Source of the DNA: Perca fluviatilis
Taxonomy: Eukaryota; Chordata; Actinopteri; Perciformes; Percidae
Reading direction: 5' to 3'
DNA length: 64,000 nt
Assembly: GCF_010015445.1 (NCBI RefSeq)
Contig: NC_053126.1
Coordinates: forward strand, 20,464,669-20,528,668
Of the stretch, positions 38,523-48,300 are shown in pieces. Position numbers and translations under genes: made by a program. The notes beneath the pieces were generated by a model. It searched no databases and had not been told where the DNA came from. It worked only from the letters and a program-made list of their open reading frames with translations. The first letter of the stretch is position 1. Every line of letters begins with the position of its first letter.

Positions 38523-40201
38523 GTAAGCTAAATTCATAAAAACAGAGCTTTGGGGGCTGAGTCGGTCGCTGTAGTAGTTGAACTCTTTGTACGGGACAGA
38601 CAACAAAGCGCGGCGCACTAACGTTAACGTCACCGCTAGTTAGCTGCTAAGTTAGCTGTCTCGGCTAGCCGACGAGCGTCATTGTTCACTGGAGTTGTAT
38701 GGGCCGTTTGTTATGGGTCATGCTTGTGTTGTCGCTCCATCATTTACAGTCGGTTCACTATCCAGGAAACGAAGCCAACATCTTGGAGAAAACAGCCATG
38801 AATAAGTACAAACGATGCAAGATTACTCGTGTTTTAAAAAAAAACATTTTAGGCGCTAACCAGCATTCGTCCTTTAATCATTTCTTCAGCGCGCTGATGT
38901 TGTGTGTTGTGTAGCGCTAGTATACAGTGATACCTGCCACTAATTCTTTAATTTCATCTAAAAAAAAAAGTACTAAACCAACTTTGTTTACATGTCTAAA
39001 AGAGCGCCGCCATTACTCACGATTAAGTTGTTTTTCTGTTCATATTTCGTTGTTTTTGGTGTTCATCAAGCGCAGGTCTGCTGCTGTTATTGCATGGCCA
39101 TATTAATTATTGCCTGATCCTGCATCACAAAGAAGGGCCCCGCAAGAGTGGTTAGCCAAATGGTTAGCTAGGCAGCTAATTGCATAGCGAACAAGCTTTG
39201 TAGTTAATTTCTAAATGTACGCAGACCAAGGCTCCTCAACACACTTGTTTGTCTACTTAAACACATTTGAGAAATATGAAGTTAGTCTGAGTGGCTGAAC
39301 CATTGTTTCATTCTTTTTAAAAGTTGGCTTTGTGTTAGCTGAGTAGGTTATTGCTGCTAGCTCACTATCAGAGCTGAAGGCATTTGGCAGCAGTTAAATA
39401 GCACTCATTAGCTGGATGGGTCTTTCATGCGGTTGCCGACGATAATTGTAGAACTTTTTTAATTATGATTTATTATATTGTAAATTTATATCTATATACA
39501 TTTTAATGTAACGTTGATAAAAGATGCAGCAACATTTTAAATTGTGCTTCAAAGAGACCCCTCCCAACCATTTGGTTACCTTCATACATTGCATTTGGTC
39601 ATAGCTAATTGCATTTTATATAGGTATTAACTCGTTATTTCAACACCTTTCAAATATCTGCGTTAAACACCACGTTTAGAGGTATTAAAAAACATGCATT
39701 TGTTTATACAGCAGAACGTAATGACACCAACAGTCTTTCAAATGCAGTTTGTGTGCACTCTCATTGGCAGATAAGCTCATGCAAATAGGATGACTGGGTC
39801 AGACAGGCCCATCAAACAGATTAACACACAACTTCAATCCTCTCATTCCTCATCTCATGTTGTGTCTAGCATTGCAGCCACAGTGACCTTTTTGCCCTGT
39901 ACAAAATATTGTGCAACACACTGTAATCAACCAGAGATAATTTTGTACACTGTAGCCCCAGTTTTGTCTGTTTTGCTTGTTTCCACTTGTCATTGTGCCA
40001 GACTGCAGCCCTTTGTTGACCCACAAATTGTCAATTTTAATCCGACTTAGAGCCCAGTTGTGAGATCAGAGGCTGTGACGCTGATTCCCGAAGACCAAGC
40101 TGAACTGACTCTTTAATTGTTGTCTGTTGACTATTATTTGAGTATTATATCCTTACAGATTGATTGCTAGTTATGGTGCCTCCTTAAAAGTGACATATTA
40201 C

Positions 40202-41139
40202 TAGGGATGCACCGATCCAACTGTTTTGGATCCAATACCTGGGCTTTGGTTGATACCAGGTACTGATCTGATACCTGTGTTTAATAAAATGTATGCCTCA
40301 CTGTGTGGAAGTGACTGGGGACATTCTTTTGACTTTTAAGGCAACATCAGTCTTGACTTAAACATTGCTTTTCTAACTTTGTAAAAGAATGTAACAATAG
40401 ACAGTCCTTCCAGAAAAACGCAATTATGCAATCGCATAATTGAATGCAAAATCAGCCAAAGTCCGCATATTTATGTGGGGGCTGCATTCTTTTCAAATAC
40501 GCTGCACTTTCGCCGCATAAATTGCCGATTTCCGCGCAAAATATATGGGGCTTGCATGATTTCATAATCCCCGCATTTTCATTGCAAAAAAGTCACATAT
40601 ATCTTAGCAGAAAGTTGAAAAATGTTGCGTTTACTTCACACAAGAGCAGCCATTTTCCCCTGTTGCCATGGGAACGTTATGAAGTGACATAATTACGCGA
40701 CGTGAACATCATCGAAAAGCAGGGTGTTAGGGGAATCACTTTTTTTTTCTCTTATTCATCAAACCGCAGTTTTTGCAATTTCATTGCATAAATATCCCGC
40801 ATATTCCATCGCATTTTTTTAAGAAAACGTGCCGCATAATCAGGGATTTTTGCCCGCAACAATCACAAAAAACATTTTTCTGGAAGAACTGCATAGATTT
40901 GAATAGAAATGTACTGAATCGACTTGTTAACAATCTTTACAATTAACACACATTACAATTCAAGTGTAAACCTTTTAAATGCAGCAACATGTTTGTCTGA
41001 TTATCAGACATAAATATCATTTATCATTTTATATATAATATATATAAATTGAATTGATCTGCCCCATTGTCAACGATTTCCCTATCCAGCTATTTGAGTC
41101 AGTATCTGCTCAATATCAGTATTGGATCGTGCATCCCTA
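40202..41139 (+). mobile_element. hAT-like element, host of a nested insertion
   Basis: Left end TAGGGATGCACCGATCCA; right end TATTGGATCGTGCATCCCTA, an inverted match. The flanking 8-mers CATATTAC (40194-40201) and CCTAATAC (41140-41147) agree at 6 of 8 positions, so the duplication is decayed or partly overwritten. About 450 bp belongs to this element; the rest is the nested element. No coding capacity. Confidence 0.7.
40402..40891 (+). mobile_element. 490-bp DNA element, copy A
   Basis: Terminal inverted repeats: CAGTCCTTCCAGAAAAA at the left end and TTTTTCTGGAAGAACTG at the right, 16 of 17 matching. No clean target-site duplication (a 4-mer ATAG sits one base out on each side). No reading frame of note. 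A second, truncated copy in the opposite orientation lies at 42682-43001. Confidence 0.8.
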
Positions 41140-41149
41140 CCTAATACTG

Positions 41150-41324
41150 GCATTTCTGCCTTTATTGGATAGGAAAACTGAGATCTGAAAGGGGAGAGAG
41201 AGAGAGAGGGGGGAAGACATGCTGGGAAACCATCACAGGTCAGACTCGAACCCTGGCCCTTGTGCATAGAGGAATAAACCTCTGCATATGTGCGCCCGCT
41301 CTACCAACTGAGCTAACCGGCCAC
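41150..41324 (-). mobile_element. tRNA-derived SINE
   Basis: Read on the minus strand, the head has an A-box-like TTAGCTCAGTTGGTAGAGCG and a B-box-like GGTTCGAGTCT, spaced as in a tRNA, followed by a pyrimidine-rich body (CCCCTCTCTCTCTCTC). It is flanked by the 10-bp direct repeat CCTAATACTG (41140-41149 and 41325-41334), a target-site duplication. The copy lacks a canonical cloverleaf 3' half, so this is a SINE rather than a tRNA gene. It lies 48 nt before exon 2 of znf281. Confidence 0.9.
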
Positions 41325-41372
41325 CCTAATACTGTTTTAACATTGACTTCTGCTGTTTTTTTCCCCACACAG

Positions 41373-41820
41373 GATGACACTGATTGCCACCCCATAGTTT
41401 TCTTGCCCGCCGGCATCCACCATGAACATCATTCAAGACAAACTAGGCAATGAATACCTGCGCTCCAACGGAAGCATGGACTCCAATTTCGGCCCTGGCA
41501 TGATAATGTTCAGCCACCTCCCCCCGGTGACCAGCTTCACCCGGCTGGCCGCCCACTCAGTCATGCAGGACCTTCCACCGCAAGAAATGATCCTGAAGAA
41601 GGAGCGTGACTCGCCTGACTGCAGCATGGGCACCCAGGGTGGGCGTATGGGGTGTGTGGGAGACTATGTTCACTCCATGGGTATCAAGCAGGAGAAGCTG
41701 TCAGAGCACGATTATCGCCTGCCAGTTTACCCTGGAGGGCTCGGGAAGAGCACAGAGCTGCTGGAGGTTACAGTCAGTAACAACCAGAGCCTGCTGGTGC
41801 ATGAACTCAACATGGGAAAT
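41373..41820 (+). CDS. znf281: znf281 exon 2 (start-codon exon)
   Basis: Acceptor CCCCACACAG before 41373; 49 nt of leader, then ATG at 41422 in a strong context (CCACCATGA). Codes for residues 1-133, ending NMGN, with donor GTAAGT, phase 0. Two acidic/lysine motifs resemble sumoylation sites (LKKE near residue 53 and IKQE further on). If the intron were retained, the frame would stop at 41880 after 152 residues, before any zinc finger. Confidence 0.93.
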
Positions 41821-44800
41821 GTAAGTACCACTGATAGCAAATTAGAACGTGAGGGGGAGTTGGTTTATTTCTGTTTTTGAGACAATTGAGATTGGTAAAT
41901 ATCAACATATTTTAACTCAATATATCACCAGATATCACATTTAAAGTTCTTATGAAAGTTAGGATTTTGCTGCCTCAAGTACTCTTCCAGGCCCCCCCAG
42001 CACCTCCTGGTTCAGATCATTTCTACGAGCCACAAATAACTGCAACAGATAACTGCATTGTCAATATATCTGTACACCAGGAAAGTTAATGATTAACCGT
42101 TAAACTGTTAACTGACAATAAGAATTTTGACAATTAATACTATCAGTTACACAGTTAAAAACAATATTGAAACAAAAATAAATAAAAATTTATTAAACTT
42201 TTGCATGGTACCATCTATTTCTTAACTGCAATTTAACTTGCAGTAGAAGTTGCGTTTTAAGCTCTTCTTTTCTTCTAAGTTTGTACCTCTGCTGGACCGT
42301 GCTCACAGCGGAAAGCTACGTGGTGCTTGCCACTATGTCGATGAGGACTGGCAGGCTAAATTGGCTGTCCGACACGCAGAGTATACTGGGCAGTACACAG
42401 CTGACAACCTCGCACGTGGATGTGGTAGAGATGGGCTCGGAAATTTTGATTTGCGGACAGCTGCGAACTTGTGTCAGTTGCATTGGACGCACAAGCGGTT
42501 CCAGGAAAGTGTGTCTGCAACAATGCATGCAACATCGTAGCTGTGCAGCCGGTACAAGTCCCCAGCTGTGCGCGCCTGTGGAAGGTATGTCCGAGCGTCC
42601 TGGACTGGAGAACTGGGACTTGGTTGCGTGCTTGGTAGTTAACGGTTAATGATCTGTTAACGGCTCGACTATTGGTCAAAAATCCCCAACACCCTGCTTT
42701 TTGATGATGTTCATGTCGTGTAATTACGTCACTTCATAACGTTCCCATGGCAACATGGGGAAAATGGCTGCTCTTGTATGAAGTAAACGCAACCTTTTTC
42801 AACTTTCTGCTAAGATATGTGACTTTTTTGCAACGAAAATGCGGGGATTTTGAAATCATGCAAGCCCCGCATATTTTGCGTGGAAATCGATAATTTATGC
42901 GGCGTATTTGGAAAAAATGCAGCCCCCGCATAAATATGCGGACTTTGGATGATTATGCATTGAATTATGGGATCACATAATTGCGTTTTTCTGGAGGGAC
43001 TTCCTTTTGTGCATTATTGTGTGATTAGCTACAGTTTTTATGCGTTTAACGTAATGATCAATGTAGAATCAAACATGAGCAATATACATTGAGATTTGTC
43101 AAAATAAATCTACTTGATTTTGAAACCCTTTAGGTTAGTTTGTCCCCCCAAAACAGCCCTGCTATGTTGTGAAGCAGGTGATATTTTAAAAGCCTGGGAG
43201 GGAGGAGCCTGAGAGAGGACGGGTGCAGGGGAGGAGCTTATGTGAAATTGTTTATTGTGACATAAAACTATCAGCGGCTTGAGGTGCAAAATATTAATGA
43301 GCCCCCCCCCCCCCTCTGTTTCTCTTTCTGGGTAGACGGGTGATGTCACTCCCCCTCAGCATGAATGAAAACGTCCTAGCAAGGACACAGCTGTCTTGTT
43401 TGAGCTTGCACTTCATTTCAGTCGTCTTTTGTGCCCATTCAAATAGAAATACACACATCCACACACTTCAAACAATAGCCAGGCATCAGAGGTCTTCAGG
43501 ACTCCAGATGAAAGTTTTTTAAAAACCAGAATGAATTATTGTCTTCACTGTGCCAGATTCTTTTTAATTGTCTACTTAATAACACTTGTTTGTTTAGGAT
43601 TTTATTTTAACAAAACACGTGAAGCCCACACACATACATTTTTCAGTCTGGCTCTCATGATATTTTTTTTTATTCTTAAAAGCTATGTTAAATCAAACCC
43701 CCTACATGCACTGAGGTGCAGCATGTTCACTGGGAATGAAAGGGCAGTGCTGGAAGGTAAACAGAAAGAGGAAAGGGGGGGAATCAGGAACCCATTTTTT
43801 TTCCTTTTTGAATATATACCCTACACAGATTGTTTGCGATTATGTGAAGAGTAATACTTCTGACTGTTTAGTTTTGTATATGATGTGTGCAGTTTGTCTA
43901 TTTCTTCAGTTAGAATAGTAGATGAAAGGCTCTCAAATTGAATTACAGGCTGCTTATGCAAAGAGAAGCCATACATTTAAGGCATTGTTGTTTCGCTCCC
44001 TGGAACCACTTCTTGAGTTTCCCACAGACAATCACTAGACCTTGTCCAAGTGTTTTGTTTGTTTGCATGAGCAACAAACATGGACTTGTTTGTGTGATAG
44101 TTTTTAGACTGAAGTCCCTTAACCTTCAATCAAGTAATTTCCTTGTCGTGGCTCGCTCTCACGGCCCTCCTCCCTCTCCCTTTGTCATCCTCACAGCTGC
44201 CGAGTCAGTTAGGAAAGGAGCCCACTGGGAGAAAAGGTCGAAGGTCAAATGGTGATGGACAGGAGGGTAGACCAAAAAAGAAGAGAAGCGAGGCAAAGGT
44301 TTGTTATTTATTTCTGTATCTGGGAATGTATTCATATTTTGCCGTTTAAGTCCTTACCAAAGAACCATTTATAATTGCATGTTAGTTATGTTCAGTTAAT
44401 TCCTGTTTTTTGTCAAATAAAAACAAAGTAATAAACCTTATCTGTAAAATGAATTTAATATTTAATCATTTAAATTAATAATCAGTCTGCTTAAGTCTGT
44501 TTTAAATGTTAACATGATAAAAATAGAACATTTGAATAGTGCTCATCATACATATCCATTCTGCCCAATATGAACTGATCCTTTAAATAGATGCAGATGT
44601 CTTTGAAGCCAGCTGACTGAATGTGAGCCCTGTGTTTCTTTGTCATTGTTCCACAGCAATCAATGATGCTGGATGCAGATGGTGGCTGTCTGTCGCCGGG
44701 AACCAAGCCGCACATCTGTGAGCACTGCGCTGCATCCTTCAGAAGCTCCTATCACCTACGCAGACACGTCCTCATCCACACAGGTATGGTAATGTGCACA

Positions 44801-45306
44801 TTTTCACCATGATGCTCATATGTTCTCCTTTCTTTGCTTCTTTTATCACCTTTTTTTGTTGTTAAAAAGAAATCATTGATGCCATTATTACGCCAGCTGA
44901 AGAAACTGAAGCTAATGTTATCATTACTGCTTGTACAGTTTAACCAACAATATCTTCAGGTAGTTCTCCGTGTACTTGGTAAGAGCTGTGAAGTAAACAC
45001 AGTTTTTTGCTCAATATTTAGGTTGTTTGAAATTATCCCTGGCATTAAGCATCACACATGTAGGGCTGCCCCCTAAACATTGATTCAAATTGTCATTGTA
45101 CACAGAGAATCGCAGGATAACGGTGTGCCAAACTGTAAACCTTTACGGAGTCTCAAAATCACCATACTGTGATGGAAACTGACGGCAGCATGACTAATTT
45201 TTTATTCACAACTCATTTCTGTTTGCTGCTCTGATGCTCTATTCTCTGGTGATACATGTTAGTGAAGTCCGCTAAACTACTTTTGAATCATAAACTGGTA
45301 CAACCT

Positions 45307-45357
<51 letters not shown>

Positions 45358-48300
45358 AGGGCTTTGACTTTTGCCCAAAAATCATATTCGAAGTTCATTT
45401 GTTTGTTAATATTAATATTTGAATATTTATTAATACTGTTTTGACCATTTAAATGCCTTCAGTAAGACCTATATAGATATCAAACTGAATTTTTTTAATT
45501 AAAAGTCAGACCCTGGATTAAACACAAACACTATGCTTTCAACAGGAAGTTCGGAGCTTTCACTGTAGCCTACATAAGTGCTCTGATGTTTATACTTGTG
45601 TGCTGGTGTGTGCGTCGAGCCGGCGTGTGTGTGGGCAGTGTTGCCAACTTAGCGACTTTTCAGACCCCCTTAGCGACTTTTTTTCACAAAATCTGGCGAC
45701 TTTCTGTAGAAAAGACAGCGACTTTCCGAAAAAAGAAAAAAAAAGTCGCCAGTATTGTCCAGCGAGCATGCAAGGTTTTTCTCTCCTGTGGCCGCCAAAA
45801 CAGTCTCCTCTCTCTTCTGTGACTGCGGAGCAGCCCCGCCCTCCCCTCTGTGCTCTCTCCTCATGTGCAGCAGCACTGCGCGCAGGCAGGTAGAAAGAGG
45901 AGAACGAACAGGGTGCGGGGGCCGGTGTAGGTAGGAGAGACAGCGGCACACGACGGGAGAAAGATGCCGCTGAGCTGGCCTGGCCCTGGGCAAGCCATCC
46001 TTCTTTGAGAATTAGGGGGGAATGCAACGCTACCAAGCCACAGCCGAGAGACGTGCGTCGCCGCGACGTGAGGTTACATTTTGAAATGTGTGAAAAAGCC
46101 TCGAAATCGATGTTACAAGCAAACACATTTACAAAAAATAATGCCCATAACAGGTTCGAATATTAAGGGCTGCCTAATATTCAAATATTACTTTTTTTTT
46201 ATATATATATATATTCGAATGATATTCGAATAACGAAGTTCGGAGTCAAAGCACTTCTACTACTACTCCTACTCCAGGGTTTTCACATAACAGGAGATGA
46301 ACACAGGTATTAAAACATGAGTCTTGCAGGTAAAACGGGAGACTTGCGAGGCTGTTAACAGGAGGGGTATGGGGCAGCTGCTCTGCAGGTAAGCTGTACT
46401 GTAACTGGGCAAATAAAGGAATACTTTATTTCTCATAGTCGTAGGTAAGGTGTTTTGAAAATTAAAACATCAGTAGTAATGTTAACTGTGTTTAGAACAA
46501 AAAATATTTATAGATAAGTTGCTGCATCTTGCTGAAGCGCTAGCTCTGAATATCCTGATTTGGGTACAGTCCTAGCCAAGTATGTACAACCTGGGACTAG
46601 GGCTGCACGATTATGGCCAAAATGATAATCACGATTATTTTGATCAATATTGAGATCACGATTAATTATCACAATTATTTGTTGATTTTAACCAAAACAA
46701 ATTTTATTGTCACACAGGCTAATTATAACTGCTTTTACATCCATATTGTGCTACATTCCTGCTAATACATCCATATTGTGCTACATTCCTCCTTTTATTG
46801 AAGGATACTGTGAAGGAGTATGCCATTTTAGCTGTTGTGCGACTGCTTTCCATACATGCAAGTTTGCCGTAAGGTATCTACCGGACGAAATAGCAACGCA
46901 GATTTCGGTGGCTCATTACACTGCCACTTAAATGTCTGTGTTGCGCTCTGATTCTCCGAAACCCACGTTAGAGGCAACTTAAACATCGCTGCATGTCACG
47001 CTAATAAACACTAATAGCACGTTACACAGCAGGTAACGTTAGCCTACCATTAGCTAGCTACAGTAAACACTAATAACACGTTACACAGCGGGTAACGTTA
47101 GCCTACCATTAGCTAGCTACAGTAAACCCTAATAACACGTTACACAGCAGGTAACGTTAGCCTACCATTAGCTAGCTACAGTAAACACTAATAACACGTT
47201 ACACAGCGGGTAACGTTAGCCTACCATTAGCTAGCTACAGTAAACACTAATAACACGTTACACAGCAGGTAACGTTAGCCTACCATTAGCTAGCTACAAT
47301 AAACACTAATAACACGTTACACAGCAGGTAACGTTAGCCTACCATTAGCCACAGTAGTAACTGGATTAAACACTCCTAAAATGCTGACAGCTAAACGGTG
47401 TAGTGTGACAGGATTCCAACAGTAGGACATCAGTCTGCTGCTAAAGCCATGAGCTAAAAGACACAAACTATCACTGGTCACTGCTGTTGTCTGAAAAACA
47501 AAACCGACGGGACAAACTGTTGCGTTTACTGGTAAACTGGTAAACATTGTGACCGGCTTATGATGACCGACTGCTACCTGTTGTAGAATTTTCCTCACGT
47601 TACTCTGTCCTCTGTGACTGTCTACATCTAAAAACTAAGCTGTGCGGTGCGGGGAACAACTCTGATTGGCTCATAGAGACACATGATCAGACAGTGGTTT
47701 ATGGAGTGCTAGATTGGCTTTGCAAAAACTTTGATAAGGAGCGTTCTATGAATGGATTGACGCATTTTAAATATCGCTCGATCACGCAAATTTGATCATG
47801 GGAAGCCAAAATCGTGATCGTGATTAAAATTCAATTAATTGTGCAGCCCTACCTGGGACATGAGGATAAAAATCCAGGTTTGACTTCTCGCCTGGACTAC
47901 TGTATTATAATGCACAATTGAGTGTTATTGTTTAGTTTTGTGTATTTTTGTTATTGTTGTAAGCCTGACTCCTTCCTTGTTCTGACTCGACAAGGGACTG
48001 ATGTCTTTTTCGTGAATCACTCTTTATTTAATATCATCATTCCCATTTGTGTAATGTGCCAGAATGGTTAGCTTTTACATGATAATTGCTAGAGTTCAGT
48101 GATTTTTAGAAAATCGATTTACAGTGGAATATCAGATAGAGGTCATGCGCAATTGATAACTTTATTATGTTTTGGCTTACAGAATGATGAAGCATATCAG
48201 TGTTTCCTCTGTTGATTGGCAAGTGGCGGTCCGCCACGGTTAGATTTCTCCCGCCACGGTATCAGAAATATATATACAAAAAGCCGTCTATCAGCAATGA

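Larger units (their letters stand above)
38523..41372 (+). other. znf281: znf281 intron 1 with nested transposons
   Basis: Runs from GTAAGC to the acceptor TTCCCCACACAG. Its 3' half is built of a hAT-like element (40202-41139) carrying a second element (40402-40891), with a SINE (41150-41324) immediately after. The 5' half has CpG-containing sequence near the first exon and no recognised gene. Confidence 0.65.
41821..44196 (+). other. znf281: znf281 intron 2
   Basis: Contains an inverted-repeat region at about 42085-42662 and the inverted element copy at 42682-43001, then a poly-C run near 43303-43314. No exon recognised. Confidence 0.7.

Noticed and set aside
40398..40895. 4-bp ATAG target duplication for the 490-bp element
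   Set aside because: The match needs one extra base on each side of the terminal repeats and four bases are expected by chance too often.
41150..41324. Functional tRNA gene
   Set aside because: A and B boxes are present, but the element has a pyrimidine-rich body, a target duplication and no complete cloverleaf, so it is a SINE.
41821..41880. Coding extension of znf281 exon 2
   Set aside because: The donor GTAAGT at 41821 is strong and exon 3 joins in phase; the extra 19 codons are intron read-through.
42250..42649. Overlapping plus- and minus-strand frames of about 70-120 codons
   Set aside because: They lie in a GC-richer repeat-like segment bounded by inverted arms; no protein family recognised in any frame.
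45590..46126. 178-codon minus-strand frame
   Set aside because: It lies wholly within the hAT-like element 45357-46256 and crosses the AGCGACTTT repeat; no transposase motif.
47006..47349. CRISPR-like array
   Set aside because: The units are contiguous with no unique spacers, inside a eukaryotic transposon; it is a minisatellite.
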